Shown here: piece by piece, positions 47,619-59,653 of the stretch
Layout: each line of letters opens with the position of its first letter
Position numbering within the stretch: position 1 is the first letter of the stretch
Source of the DNA: Chromobacterium sphagni
GTDB lineage: Bacteria > Pseudomonadota > Gammaproteobacteria > Burkholderiales > Chromobacteriaceae
Direction of reading: 5' to 3'
NCBI RefSeq assembly: GCF_001855555.1
Contig: NZ_MKCT01000001.1
Location: 1-64,000 of the forward strand
Length of the DNA: 64,000 nt
Notes under the pieces: model-generated
The model's input: the letters and a program-made list of their open reading frames with translations, nothing else
What the model was told of the DNA's origin: nothing
Databases searched by the model: none
Translations under genes and position numbers: made by a program

Positions 47619-49499
47619 ATGAGCGAATTTGGCGGCATGGAAGAGTTGCTACAGGACTTCCTGATGGAGTCCACCGACCTTCTGTCCGATGTGGACAATA
47701 AACTGGTCGAACTGGAAAAGCGTCCGGAAGACAAAGCGCTGCTCAATGATATCTTCCGCGGCTTCCATACCATCAAGGGCGGGGCGGGCTTTCTCAATGT
47801 CATCCCCATGGTCAATCTGTGCCACCGCACGGAAAACCTGTTCGACAAGCTGCGCAACGGCGAGTTGCACATCAGTTCGGAAGTGATGGATGTGATTCTG
47901 GACGCCACCGGCATCGTCCGCGACATGTTCGGCACTCTGGGCCAGGGCCTGATGCCGGGCGACGCCGATCCGCGCATCCTGTCGGCTCTGGACGCAGCGC
48001 TGGCCGGCCAGCCGCTGGCGGAGGTCGCCGCTCAGGCGGCTGCGCCTGCTCCAGCCGCGCCTCAAGCCGCTCCGGCCGCAGGCAGTCCGGACTGGAATCA
48101 GCTGTACCAAGCCGTCGCCCCCGCAGCAGCGACCGCCGCGCCCGCTCCGGCAGCGCCGCAGGCGGCTGCCCCGGCAACGCCCGCTCGCGTGGAAGCCGTG
48201 CCTCCTGCACCCGCGGCGGCAAAACCGCCAGCGCCAAAACCTGCGCAGCAATCCAAACCCAGCGGCAACGCCCCCGCAGCCAGCGGCCCGCAGGAAAACA
48301 CCATCCGCATCGACACTGTGCGCCTGGACATGGTGCTCAACCTGTCCGGCGAAATCGGCCTGACCAAGAACCGCCTCACCACGCTGCGCACGGAAATCCT
48401 GCAGGGCAACCGCGACACCAACACGCTGCGCTCGCTGGACGAAGCCATCAGCCAGCTGGATCTGCTGGTCGGCGATCTGCAGAACGCGGTGATGAAAACC
48501 CGCATGCAGCCGATCGGCCGCCTGTTCCAGAAATACCCCCGCCTGGCCCGCGACCTGGCCCGCCAATTGGGCAAGGAAGTGGAGCTGGTGCTGTCCGGCG
48601 AGGAAACCGAACTCGACAAGACCATGATCGAGGACTTGAACGATCCGCTGGTTCACCTGGTGCGCAATGCGGTGGACCACGGCATCGAGTCGCTGGAAGA
48701 CCGCATCGCCAGCGGCAAGAAGCCGCAGGCCCTGGTGCAACTGACCGCCGAACAGGTGGGCGACCACATCCTGATCGAGATCACCGACGACGGCAAGGGC
48801 ATGAATCCCGACGCGCTGCGCCGCAAAGCCATCGAAAAGGGCCTGATCGACCAGGAAACCGCCAACTCGCTGGACGAGAAGCAATGCCTGCAGCTGATCT
48901 TCCTGCCGGGCTTCTCCACCAAGGATCAGATTTCCAGCGTATCCGGCCGCGGCGTCGGCATGGACGTGGTGCGCACCAACATCCAGAAACTGAACGGCCG
49001 CATCGACATCAACTCGGTAGCCGGCGAAGGCACCCGCATCAGCATCTCGCTGCCGCTGACCCTCGCCATCCTGCCGGTGCTGGTAGTGCGTGCCTGCAAT
49101 CAACCGTTCGCCGTTCCGCTGGCCATGGTGCGTGAAATCATCACCATCGACAGCAGCGCGATCCAGGAGGTCTCAGGCAAGCCCACCATCGTGGTGCGCG
49201 ATGAAATCCTGCCGTTGAAGACGCTGGCCGGCCTGCTAGGCTGGGCGCCGACGCAGAAACCGTATTTCGGCGTTCTGATGCAGTCCGCGGAAAAGTCCTT
49301 CATCCTGGCGATCGACTCCTTCGTCGGCCGCGACGACGTCGTGATCAAGCCGCTGCAGAACATCCGCCCCAAAGGCGTGGCCGGCGCGACGCTGTCCGGC
49401 GACGGCTCCGTCGTGCTGGTGCTCGACATGGAAGACCTGCTCGCCTCCAGCGAAAGCAACAACACCACGGTGCGGACGACCGATGTGATTGCCACCTAA
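47619..49499 (+). CDS. cheA: Chemotaxis histidine kinase (system 2)
   Basis: A 626-residue CheA of the type seen beside cheYZ in pseudomonads. The P1 phospho-acceptor is His50 in FRGFHTIKGGAGF. A low-complexity Ala/Pro linker spans about residues 140-225, in place of a long P2 region. The kinase core has LVRNAVDHGIE, ITDDGKGMNPDAL and SGRGVGMDVVRTNI, followed by a CheW-like P5 domain. It is shorter than the system 1 CheA by about 110 residues. It lies 46 bp after cheZ. Confidence 0.96.
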   Translation: MSEFGGMEELLQDFLMESTDLLSDVDNKLVELEKRPEDKALLNDIFRGFHTIKGGAGFLNVIPMVNLCHRTENLFDKLRNGELHISSEVMDVILDATGIVRDMFGTLGQGLMPGDADPRILSALDAALAGQPLAEVAAQAAAPAPAAPQAAPAAGSPDWNQLYQAVAPAAATAAPAPAAPQAAAPATPARVEAVPPAPAAAKPPAPKPAQQSKPSGNAPAASGPQENTIRIDTVRLDMVLNLSGEIGLTKNRLTTLRTEILQGNRDTNTLRSLDEAISQLDLLVGDLQNAVMKTRMQPIGRLFQKYPRLARDLARQLGKEVELVLSGEETELDKTMIEDLNDPLVHLVRNAVDHGIESLEDRIASGKKPQALVQLTAEQVGDHILIEITDDGKGMNPDALRRKAIEKGLIDQETANSLDEKQCLQLIFLPGFSTKDQISSVSGRGVGMDVVRTNIQKLNGRIDINSVAGEGTRISISLPLTLAILPVLVVRACNQPFAVPLAMVREIITIDSSAIQEVSGKPTIVVRDEILPLKTLAGLLGWAPTQKPYFGVLMQSAEKSFILAIDSFVGRDDVVIKPLQNIRPKGVAGATLSGDGSVVLVLDMEDLLASSESNNTTVRTTDVIAT

Positions 49500-49519
49500 C
49501 CTTACCGTAAGGTGCAATA

Positions 49520-50743
49520 ATGACCTCAAACACCGCCTTCATCGGACGGCAGCCGGTCCTCAACCGCAATCAGCAGCTCATAGGTTATGAGCTGCTTTTT
49601 CGTCCCAGCGGCGATGCGGTGGACGTCGGCAAGCATACCGAACTGCAGGCCGACACCGACGTGCTGGTGAACACGCTCAACAATATGGGCACCAGCTGGC
49701 TGATAGGCAACAAGCTGGCCTTCATCAATATCGGCGAGGCCATGCTCAACAGCGAATTCCTCGAGCTGCTGCCGCCGCGCCGCATCATCCTGGATATTTC
49801 GCCACGCATCGTGCCCAGCAATGAATTGCTGTCGCGCACGCGCCATCTGCGTTCGATGGGCTTCGGCATCGCGCTGGACGACTTCAGTTTCGAGTCACCC
49901 GCCGCCGCCTTTCTCGAGCTGGCCAACTACGTCAAGCTGGACATCCAGAATCAGGACACCACCCGCTTCCAGATGCTGGCGGCGCGGCTGCGCAGCTATC
50001 CGCTGATCCGCATCGCCGAACGCGTGGAGACCCACGCCCAGTTCCATTTGTGCAAGGAACTCGGCATGGACGGCTTCCAGGGCTATTATTTCGCCAAGCC
50101 GGAAACCCTGACCGCCAAGGTGATCCACCCCACCTTCAGCAACACCCTGGAACTGCTAAATCTGCTGCGGCTGGATGCCGACATCCGCGACATCGAGCAG
50201 GTGCTCAAACGCGACGTGGCGCTGTCCTACAAGCTGCTGCGCTATGTTAACTCCGCCGCCGCCGGGCTCAATACCTCGATCAGCTCGTTCTCCCACGCCG
50301 TCACCGTGCTGGGCTACCAGAAGCTATACCGCTGGCTGACGCTGCTGCTGGTCACCGCCTCAGACGACAACCATGCGCCGCCGGCGCTGCAGAAAACCGC
50401 CGTCACCCGCGGCCGCTTCATGGAGCTGCTGGGCATCACGCTGGGCGAACGCCATGACGTCAACGACAACCTGTTCATCGTCGGCCTGTTCAGCCTGCTG
50501 GACGTGCTGTTCGACATGCCGATGGACAAGATCATCGAGCATCTGCAGCTTCCCGCCCCCATCACCGACGCGCTGCTGCACGAACGCGGCGCCATGAGCC
50601 ACTACCTGCGGCTAACCAGGGCCTGCGAAGACGGCAGTCTGGATGGCGTACCGCAACTATGCGATCAATTGGGACTCTCAAGCGAGCAACTGAACCAGGC
50701 CCATATCTCCGCGCTCGCCTGGGTGGAGGAACTGGGCTTATAA
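49520..50743 (+). CDS. HDOD protein with degenerate EAL domain (YuxH-like)
   Basis: A 407-residue signalling protein: an N-terminal EAL-like domain (residues about 1-200) and a C-terminal HDOD domain (about 200-390, with LKRDVALSYKLLRYVNSAA). The EAL motif itself is replaced by YELLFRP and several metal ligands are missing, so it is probably catalytically inactive and acts by binding partners. The gene starts 20 bp after cheA with AAGGTG upstream, so it is likely the last gene of the cheVVYZA operon. Its role is not known; HDOD proteins often work in regulatory scaffolds. Confidence 0.9.
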   Translation: MTSNTAFIGRQPVLNRNQQLIGYELLFRPSGDAVDVGKHTELQADTDVLVNTLNNMGTSWLIGNKLAFINIGEAMLNSEFLELLPPRRIILDISPRIVPSNELLSRTRHLRSMGFGIALDDFSFESPAAAFLELANYVKLDIQNQDTTRFQMLAARLRSYPLIRIAERVETHAQFHLCKELGMDGFQGYYFAKPETLTAKVIHPTFSNTLELLNLLRLDADIRDIEQVLKRDVALSYKLLRYVNSAAAGLNTSISSFSHAVTVLGYQKLYRWLTLLLVTASDDNHAPPALQKTAVTRGRFMELLGITLGERHDVNDNLFIVGLFSLLDVLFDMPMDKIIEHLQLPAPITDALLHERGAMSHYLRLTRACEDGSLDGVPQLCDQLGLSSEQLNQAHISALAWVEELGL

Positions 50744-50774
50744 TCCACAACCTTGCAAGGTTGCCTCAAGCCCA

Positions 50775-51446
50775 ATGAAACTGTTAGCCCTAGACACCTC
50801 CACCACCTATCTTTCCCTGGCGCTGAGCCTGGAAACGGAAACGCTGGTCTTCCACCAATGCGTCGCCCAGAAGCACGCCGAGCGCACGCTGCCGGAGGTG
50901 TCGCGCCTGCTCGCCGAAGCCGGCGTCTCCCTGTCGGCGCTGGACGGCATCGTCTTCGGCCAGGGGCCGGGTTCCTTCACCGGCCTGCGCATCGCCTGCG
51001 GCCTGGCTCAGGGCTTGGCCTACTCCGCCGACCTAGCGGTAACCGGCATCCCGACGCTGGACAATCTCGCCTGGCAGGCAGGGGAAGGCCAGGTGCTGGT
51101 CTGCTTCGACGCCCGCATGCAACAGGTATACACCGCGCTGTACCAGACCGGCGCGGACTGGCAGCGGCTATCCCCGATCAGCGTGGTCTCGCCGGAGGAA
51201 GTCAGCCTGCCCGCCGGCTCCACCTTGCTGGCTGGTGACGGTTTCGACAGCTATCCGCAACTGCTGGCCGACAGCCGCGCGCAGCTGCCCCTGTCTCCCC
51301 ACCCGCGCCCCCACGCCGAGGCCTATATCCAGTTAGCCAGAAGCGGCCGCTACCCGGCCGGCCATCCGCGCGAGGCGGAACTACTTTATGTGCGCAACAA
51401 AGTAGCGCTCACCTCGATCGAGCAGCAGCAGGTCCGCAATCGATGA
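50775..51446 (+). CDS. tsaB: tRNA threonylcarbamoyladenosine biosynthesis protein TsaB
   Basis: A 223-residue ASKHA-fold protein that scaffolds TsaD and TsaE in making t6A at position 37 of ANN-decoding tRNAs. The N-terminal LLALDTSTTYLSLAL and the GQGPGSFTGLRIACGLA segment are diagnostic. It overlaps rimI by ATGA, the common tsaB-rimI arrangement. A TATAAT box at 50738-50743, within the end of the HDOD gene, may be its promoter -10. Confidence 0.95.
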   Translation: MKLLALDTSTTYLSLALSLETETLVFHQCVAQKHAERTLPEVSRLLAEAGVSLSALDGIVFGQGPGSFTGLRIACGLAQGLAYSADLAVTGIPTLDNLAWQAGEGQVLVCFDARMQQVYTALYQTGADWQRLSPISVVSPEEVSLPAGSTLLAGDGFDSYPQLLADSRAQLPLSPHPRPHAEAYIQLARSGRYPAGHPREAELLYVRNKVALTSIEQQQVRNR

Positions 51447-51886
51447 GTTCGGTCCGCCCGTTCGCTCCGGACAATCCCCAACTGCTGGCCGATATCGAAC
51501 AGCAAGCGGCGCAGCATGCCTGGAGCTGCGGCCAGTACCGCGACGCCATCGCCGCCGGCTACGCCTGTCACGGCCTGTTCGATGGCGAAGACGCCCTGCT
51601 GGGCTTCATGCTGATCATGCGCGTACTGGACGAGGCCGAAATCCTGAATATCGTCGTCGCCAGCGGTCATCAAGGGCAAGGCCTGGGCCGGCGGTTGCTG
51701 CAAGCCAGCATGCAGGCGCTGGCCGCCAGCGGCGTCAAGCGCCTATTCCTGGAAGTCAGAGAGAGCAACGCGGCGGCGCGGCGCCTTTACCAATATTGCG
51801 GCTTTCAACCCTGCGGACTGCGCAAGAACTACTATCCGGCCGGCAACGGCCGCGAACACGCCATTTTGATGGAGGCCACACTGTGA
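51443..51886 (+). CDS. rimI: Ribosomal protein S18 alanine N-acetyltransferase
   Basis: A 147-residue GNAT acetyltransferase. The acetyl-CoA loop is HQGQGLGRRLL and the downstream FLEVRESNAAARRLYQYCGF is typical of RimI, which acetylates the N-terminus of S18. It overlaps tsaB upstream and the DNA glycosylase downstream, so all three genes are translationally coupled. Confidence 0.94.
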   Translation: MSSVRPFAPDNPQLLADIEQQAAQHAWSCGQYRDAIAAGYACHGLFDGEDALLGFMLIMRVLDEAEILNIVVASGHQGQGLGRRLLQASMQALAASGVKRLFLEVRESNAAARRLYQYCGFQPCGLRKNYYPAGNGREHAILMEATL

Positions 51887-52758
51887 GCCGCAATAGCCTG
51901 CTGCAGCAAACCATGGGACTGGGCCCCGCCTGGCAGCCGCGCGACAGCTGGTTCGAACAACACCCGGCCATCCTGCTGCAAGCCAAAATCGCCGCAGACG
52001 CCGCAACCGATGCCGGCATCACGCCTGCATCCCCGCAAGCCATGCAAGACGCCATGGATGCCGAGCCTATCGCGATCCAGCTGGCGACGGCGGATGCCGC
52101 GCCAGCGCCGCTCCCGGTCATGCCGCCATCTCCTGAGCCGGCTCCGCTTGCCGCCAGCGTCGCCACCGCCATTGTCCAAGCCCGGCCCGAACAAACGCTG
52201 GACTGGCCACAACTGGAACGCCAGGTTGCCGATTGCCAGCGCTGCCGACTGTGCGAAACCCGCACGCAGACCGTATTTGGCCGCGGCAATCCCAAGGCGC
52301 GCTGGCTGTTGATAGGCGAAGCCCCCGGCGAGCAGGAGGACAGGCAAGGCCTTCCCTTCGTCGGCAAGGCCGGCCAGTTGCTGGACAATATGCTGGCCGC
52401 CACCGGCCTCGACCGCGAGCAGGACGTCTATATCGCCAATGTGCTCAAGTGCCGCCCGCCAGGCAACCGCAACCCCGCCCCGGATGAGATCGCCGCCTGC
52501 CACGGCTACTTGCAGCAGCAGATCCATCACATCCAGCCGACGCTGATCCTGGCGCTGGGCCGTTTCGCCGCCCAGACCCTGCTGCAGACTGAAGAGTCTA
52601 TCGGCCGGCTGCGCGGCCAGGTACATCGTTACCAAGACGTGCCGATGGTGGTCAGCTATCACCCCGCCTACCTGCTGCGCAATCAGCCGGACAAGGCCAA
52701 GGCCTGGCAGGACCTGCTGCTCGCCAAACGGGTGTTCGAACAGGCCGGCGGCAACTGA
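51883..52758 (+). CDS. Uracil-DNA glycosylase, family 4
   Basis: A 291-residue iron-sulphur uracil-DNA glycosylase that excises uracil from DNA. Cluster ligands are in CQRCRLCETRTQTVFG and CRPPGNRNPAP, and the active-site segment is GEAPGEQEDRQGLPF. The C-terminal SYHPAYLLRN motif is present. A low-complexity Ala/Pro N-terminal region of about 85 residues precedes the catalytic domain, as in several betaproteobacterial members annotated as phage SPO1 polymerase-related proteins. The GTG start overlaps the rimI stop (GTGA). A terminator follows at once. Confidence 0.92.
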   Translation: MSRNSLLQQTMGLGPAWQPRDSWFEQHPAILLQAKIAADAATDAGITPASPQAMQDAMDAEPIAIQLATADAAPAPLPVMPPSPEPAPLAASVATAIVQARPEQTLDWPQLERQVADCQRCRLCETRTQTVFGRGNPKARWLLIGEAPGEQEDRQGLPFVGKAGQLLDNMLAATGLDREQDVYIANVLKCRPPGNRNPAPDEIAACHGYLQQQIHHIQPTLILALGRFAAQTLLQTEESIGRLRGQVHRYQDVPMVVSYHPAYLLRNQPDKAKAWQDLLLAKRVFEQAGGN

Positions 52759-52777
52759 CCGCGCCGCGCGCAAACGC

Positions 52778-52806
52778 AAAAAGCCAGTCCGCGGACTGGC
52801 TTTTTC
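52778..52806 (+). terminator. Terminator of the tsaB-rimI-glycosylase operon
   Basis: AAAAAGCCAGTCCGC and its near-complement form a stem followed by five T residues. The A run on the other side means it could work in both directions. Confidence 0.92.
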
Positions 52807-52838
52807 ATATGCGCTGCCCTGCGGCGCGCCGCAGGCAA

Positions 52839-52870
52839 TAAAAAACCCTTCTCCGTGCACCAGAGAAGGG
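52839..52870 (-). terminator. Terminator of the rpmB-rpmG operon
   Basis: On the minus strand CCCTTCTC and GAGAAGGG pair around a 9-nt loop and are followed by TTTTTTATT, about 25 bp past the rpmG stop. Confidence 0.9.
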
Positions 52871-52895
52871 CTCTTCAACCAACCGGAAACAAGGC

Positions 52896-53051
52896 TTACT
52901 TCAGCTTGGTTTCTTTGTACAGAACGTGCTTGCGGGCAACGGGATCAAATTTCTTGATCTCCATCTTTTCCGGCATGGTGCGCTTGTTCTTGGTGGTGGT
53001 GTAGAAGTGGCCGGTACCAGCAGTGGATTCCAGCTTGATTTTATCGCGCAT
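52896..53051 (-). CDS. rpmG: 50S ribosomal protein L33
   Basis: A 51-residue basic protein reading [20 protein letters not shown] and ending in [10 protein letters not shown]. It is the cysteine-free L33 form. It follows rpmB by 34 bp in the usual rpmB-rpmG pair. Confidence 0.96.
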   Translation of the reverse strand: MRDKIKLESTAGTGHFYTTTKNKRTMPEKMEIKKFDPVARKHVLYKETKLK

Positions 53052-53085
53052 GATGTCTACCTCAGTGCTTTATCTGGTTGACCGC

Positions 53086-53319
53086 TCAGATCTCGCCGCG
53101 AGCGCGCAGATCAGCCAGCACTACATCGATGCCAACTTTATCGATGGTACGCAGTGCAGCGTTGGATACGCGCAGACGTACCCAGCGGTTTTCGCTTTCT
53201 ACCCAGAACTTGCGATATTGCAGGTTCGGCAGGAAACGACGTTTAGTCTTGTTGTTGGCGTGGGAAACGTTGTTCCCGGTCATCGGACGCTTGCCGGTGA
53301 CTTTGCAAACACGCGCCAT
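53086..53319 (-). CDS. rpmB: 50S ribosomal protein L28
   Basis: A 77-residue protein starting [20 protein letters not shown] with the [11 protein letters not shown] segment of L28. ATG 53319 gives the standard length; codons upstream in frame to 53376 are leader. A hairpin with a T run lies in its leader about 70 bp upstream. Confidence 0.97.
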   Translation of the reverse strand: MARVCKVTGKRPMTGNNVSHANNKTKRRFLPNLQYRKFWVESENRWVRLRVSNAALRTIDKVGIDVVLADLRARGEI

Positions 53320-53384
53320 GGTTAAACTCCCAAAACCGGTAAAAGCTGGATTTATAACATAAATAAAGCCAGACATTCAAGCAT

Positions 53385-53444
53385 AAAACGCACCCTTGGT
53401 GCTGCCGGGTGCGATTCTCGTATCAAACATTCGGCAGGATTGTA
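53385..53444 (-). promoter_or_regulatory. rpmB promoter -10 and terminator-like leader hairpin
   Basis: On the minus strand a TACAAT box (53439-53444) is followed, about 20 nt after the expected start site, by CGCACCC / GGGTGCG around an 11-nt loop (53389-53413) and then TTTTA. This resembles an attenuator ahead of rpmB-rpmG. Confidence 0.45.
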
Positions 53445-53532
53445 ACGGATTCGCCACAGCGACGCGAGTACTATCGTTAAGGGCGGCATCCGGTGTTGCA
53501 TTCTTTCCTGCAACAAGATGCTGTCAGGTGAT

Positions 53533-53560
53533 TTAACTTACGACCATTTCAGGGTAAAAT
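53533..53560 (+). promoter_or_regulatory. Predicted pyrG promoter
   Basis: TTAACT (53533-53538) and TAAAAT (53555-53560) are 16 bp apart, placing a start site about 20 nt upstream of the pyrG ATG. Confidence 0.45.
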
Positions 53561-53575
53561 CCCGGATTCCCATAG

Positions 53576-55228
<1,653 letters not shown>

Positions 55229-55233
55229 AGTAG

Positions 55234-56079
55234 ATGAAATTGTGCGGATTTGAAGTCGGCCTGGACCAGCCGCTGTTCCTGATCGCCGGTCCCAGCGTGA
55301 TAGAGAGCGAACAGATGGCGCTGGATACCGCCGGCCAGCTGAAGGAGATCGCCCAGGCGCTGGGCATCCACTTCATCTACAAGTCGAGCTACGACAAGGC
55401 CAGCTACACCTACGGCGACTCGTTCCGCGGCTTCGGCATCGACGAGGGCCTGCGCATCCTGTCCGAGGTCAAGCGCCAGATCGAGGTGCCGGTGCTGACC
55501 GACGTCCACACCGAGAACGAAGTGGTGCAGGTCGCCAGCGTGGCCGACGTGCTGCAGACGCCGGCCTTCCTCAGCAGCCAGGCCGACTTCATCCGCGCAG
55601 TCGCCCAATGCGGCAAGCCGGTCAATATCAAGAAGGGCCAGTTCCTGGCCCCGAACGATATGACCCAGGTCATCCTCAAAGCCCGCGAGGCCGCGCGCGA
55701 AGCCGGCCTGGAAGAGGACAGCTTCATGGTTTGCGAGCGCGGCGCCTCATTCGGCTACAACAATATGGTGTCGGACATGCGCTCGCTGAGCATGATGCGC
55801 GAGACCGGCTGCCCGGTGGTGTACGACGCCACCCATTCGGTCCAACTGCCCGGCAGCGCAAGCCTCGCCAGCCAGCGCCACTTCGTACCGGTGCTGGCGC
55901 GCGCGGCCGTCGCAGCCGGCATCGCCGGCATCTTCATGGAAACCCATCCGGATCCCGCCTGCGCGATGTCGGACGGCCCGAACGCCTGGCCGCTGTCGCG
56001 CATCAAGGAATTGCTGACCACGCTCAAGACGCTGGACGAGCTGGTCAAGCAAACTCCCTGGCCTGAGCACTCGCTGTAA
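55234..56079 (+). CDS. kdsA: 3-deoxy-8-phosphooctulonate synthase
   Basis: A 281-residue enzyme that condenses arabinose 5-phosphate with phosphoenolpyruvate to make KDO 8-phosphate for lipopolysaccharide. It shows [23 protein letters not shown], the [11 protein letters not shown] segment and a [10 protein letters not shown] loop. The start is 5 bp after pyrG with AAGGAA upstream, so the two are in one operon. It needs PEP, the product of the enolase encoded next. Confidence 0.97.
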   Translation: MKLCGFEVGLDQPLFLIAGPSVIESEQMALDTAGQLKEIAQALGIHFIYKSSYDKASYTYGDSFRGFGIDEGLRILSEVKRQIEVPVLTDVHTENEVVQVASVADVLQTPAFLSSQADFIRAVAQCGKPVNIKKGQFLAPNDMTQVILKAREAAREAGLEEDSFMVCERGASFGYNNMVSDMRSLSMMRETGCPVVYDATHSVQLPGSASLASQRHFVPVLARAAVAAGIAGIFMETHPDPACAMSDGPNAWPLSRIKELLTTLKTLDELVKQTPWPEHSL

Positions 56080-56093
56080 TACACAGCCGGTAG

Positions 56094-57443
<1,350 letters not shown>

Positions 57444-57447
57444 TTGC

Positions 57448-57771
57448 ATGCGCTGGCTGACCGTGACCCTGGTAACCGTGATCCTTGCCTTGCAATGGCC
57501 GCTGTGGTTCGGCAAAGGCAGTTGGCTCAGGGTCTGGCAGCTGGACAAGCAGCTGCAGGAACAGCGGGCGACCACCCAAAAGCTGGTTGCCCGCAACGCC
57601 GCCCTGGACGCCGAAGTCCGCGACCTAAAGCAAGGCAGCGACGCGATAGAGGAAAGAGCTCGTAACGAACTTGGCATGATTCGCAATGGCGAGGTATTTT
57701 TCCAGTTACTGGATGCAAGCAAAAATACCCCGCTGGCGGGCCACCCGACAACGGACACTCACTCCCACTGA
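57448..57771 (+). CDS. ftsB: Cell division protein FtsB
   Basis: A 107-residue bitopic membrane protein: a short cytoplasmic tail, one membrane helix (about residues 4-20) and a periplasmic coiled coil ([20 protein letters not shown]), followed by a [24 protein letters not shown] segment typical of FtsB. It joins FtsL and FtsQ at the division site. It starts 4 bp after eno, the conserved eno-ftsB linkage. Confidence 0.94.
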   Translation: MRWLTVTLVTVILALQWPLWFGKGSWLRVWQLDKQLQEQRATTQKLVARNAALDAEVRDLKQGSDAIEERARNELGMIRNGEVFFQLLDASKNTPLAGHPTTDTHSH

Positions 57772-57813
57772 CAACTCATGATGGCAGGCCTTAAAAGCAC
57801 CAAGGTTTGGGCA

Positions 57814-59583
57814 ATGACGACACAAAACCCTATCGAAGTTGCACGCGAAACCCTGAAGCAGTTGTCATTGCGGAAGCTGCTGCCGACGCCGGAGAACTTC
57901 GAGCGGGTTTACCACGAGTTGACGCAAACCCCGATGGTGCGCGACAACAAACTGGCCGTTCTGTTGTTGCGGGCATTGGAAACCTTGCCCCAGGACAACG
58001 TCCAGGCCAAGGTGACCCTGTCGCGCCTGCGGCAGGCGTTTGAGGAAAACCGCTGGGAGCAGGCGCCGCAACTGGTCATCGACTTCCTGCGCAGCACTTT
58101 TGCCACCCAGCAGTTGTCGCAGAGCTGGGGCCTGCTGATCCAAAGCCTGATGCGCAGCTGGGACACGCGCCAGCCCGACCTGCCTCAGCATCATAAGCAA
58201 AGCGCGCTCGAGCGCGTTCTGATCAATTACGGCAATCAGCCGGAAGAACTCAATCAGAAACTGGCGGCACTGCTGCAGAACTGGAACGCCTCCCCCTCGG
58301 CCAGGGAAACCGTGCCGACGCCGGAGGATGCCGACGCAGGCGAAGAGCCCGCCGCTTCCAGCAGCTGGCTGTCCTGGCAGCGCACACTGGCCTTCGCGCT
58401 CAAGCACGGCCTGGAGCCGCGCCTGGCCAGCTATCCCGACCTGGTGGATAGCCTGGGCAGCCTGCTCAAAGAGCTGGACGCGATCGCCGACGACGCCAGC
58501 CTGAACGCCTTCATGCCCAAGCTCAGGGCCTTCATGATCAAGCTGGAGCTGCAATCGCAGCAGGAGGGCCGCCTCACCTCGGGACTCACCAGCCTGCTGC
58601 GCCTGATGCTGGACAATGTGGCGGAACTGAACCGCTCGGACGAATATCTGCTGGGCCAGGTGAGCTCGCTGCAGGAAATGCTCACCCACGAGCCGTTGTC
58701 CATGCAGCAGATCTACCAGCTGGAAACCAGCCTGAAGGAAGTGATACGCAAGCAGGGCATGCTGAAAAGCTCGCTGGACGAGGCCGCCAGCTCCTTGCGC
58801 GCGCTGCTTGACCGCTTCGTCACCCGGCTGGCCCTGATGACCGACAGCACCGACGATTTCCACGCCAAGATCCAGAGCCACAGCGAGAAGCTGAAGCAGA
58901 CGCAGAATGTCGACGATCTGGGCGGCATCATCAGCGCGCTGATGGAAGACACATCGGTGATGCAGCTGGACCTCACCCGCTCGCGCGACGAGCTGATTTC
59001 CGCCAAGGAGCAGGTGGAAGCGGCCGAATACCGCATCCAGGAACTGGAAACCGCGCTGGAAACCGCCAGCGCCAAGGTCAAGGAAGACCAGTTGACCGGC
59101 GCCTACAACCGCCGCGGCCTGGCAGAATACTTCCAACGCGAGATCGGCCGCGCCGAACGCACCGCCGCGCCGTTGTCGGTGGCGCTGATAGACGTGGACA
59201 ATTTCAAGCAGCTGAACGACCGCTACGGCCATCTGGCCGGCGACGACGCGCTCAAATATCTGGTGGACGTGATCAAGCACAGCCTGCGCCCGGCCGACAT
59301 CGTCGCCCGCTTCGGCGGCGAGGAGTTCGTGATCCTGATGCCGGATACGCCCGAGAACGAAGCGATCCTGACAGTGCAGAGGCTGCAGCGCGAATTGACC
59401 AAAACCTTCTTCCTGGCCAACAACGACAAGCTGCTGATCACCTTCAGCGCCGGTGTCGCCCGCTGGCATCTGGGCGAGCAGGAGGCCGACGTGCTGGAGC
59501 GCGCCGACCATGCGATGTACCAGGCCAAGATCAACGGCAAGAACCGGGTCTGTTCGGCCGAGGAAGCCCTGAGCCAGGACTGA
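57814..59583 (+). CDS. GGDEF-domain diguanylate cyclase
   Basis: A 589-residue cytoplasmic protein. The N-terminal 400 residues are mostly helical, start TTQNPIEVARETLKQLSLRK and end in a coiled coil (about 375-430). The GGDEF domain (about 430-585) has an active RFGGEEF motif, with RPAD five residues before it, an intact RxxD inhibitory c-di-GMP site. It should be a product-inhibited cyclase. I chose ATG 57814, with AAGG 8 nt upstream, over ATG 57778. It follows ftsB by about 40 bp. Confidence 0.92.
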   Translation: MTTQNPIEVARETLKQLSLRKLLPTPENFERVYHELTQTPMVRDNKLAVLLLRALETLPQDNVQAKVTLSRLRQAFEENRWEQAPQLVIDFLRSTFATQQLSQSWGLLIQSLMRSWDTRQPDLPQHHKQSALERVLINYGNQPEELNQKLAALLQNWNASPSARETVPTPEDADAGEEPAASSSWLSWQRTLAFALKHGLEPRLASYPDLVDSLGSLLKELDAIADDASLNAFMPKLRAFMIKLELQSQQEGRLTSGLTSLLRLMLDNVAELNRSDEYLLGQVSSLQEMLTHEPLSMQQIYQLETSLKEVIRKQGMLKSSLDEAASSLRALLDRFVTRLALMTDSTDDFHAKIQSHSEKLKQTQNVDDLGGIISALMEDTSVMQLDLTRSRDELISAKEQVEAAEYRIQELETALETASAKVKEDQLTGAYNRRGLAEYFQREIGRAERTAAPLSVALIDVDNFKQLNDRYGHLAGDDALKYLVDVIKHSLRPADIVARFGGEEFVILMPDTPENEAILTVQRLQRELTKTFFLANNDKLLITFSAGVARWHLGEQEADVLERADHAMYQAKINGKNRVCSAEEALSQD

Positions 59584-59603
59584 ATGGATGGACCGGTTGT
59601 GAG

Positions 59604-59653
59604 GGATGGCCTCCGGCCATCTTTTGGTTTCAGGCGGCTCCGCCGCCTTTTTT
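59604..59653 (+). terminator. Two hairpins ending the diguanylate cyclase transcript
   Basis: GATGGCC-TCC-GGCCATC followed by TTTT (about 59605-59625) and GGCGGCTCCGCCGCC followed by six T (59633-59653) lie just after the stop. The second overlaps the 3' end of the convergent rnfH gene. Confidence 0.8.

Noticed and set aside
47649-49103. Minus-strand open frame of 484 codons opposite the second cheA
   Set aside because: Same strand-mirroring effect; the plus-strand CheA has full domain support.
53023-53325. Plus-strand open frame of 100 codons across rpmB
   Set aside because: It is the complement of the L28 gene and its flanks.
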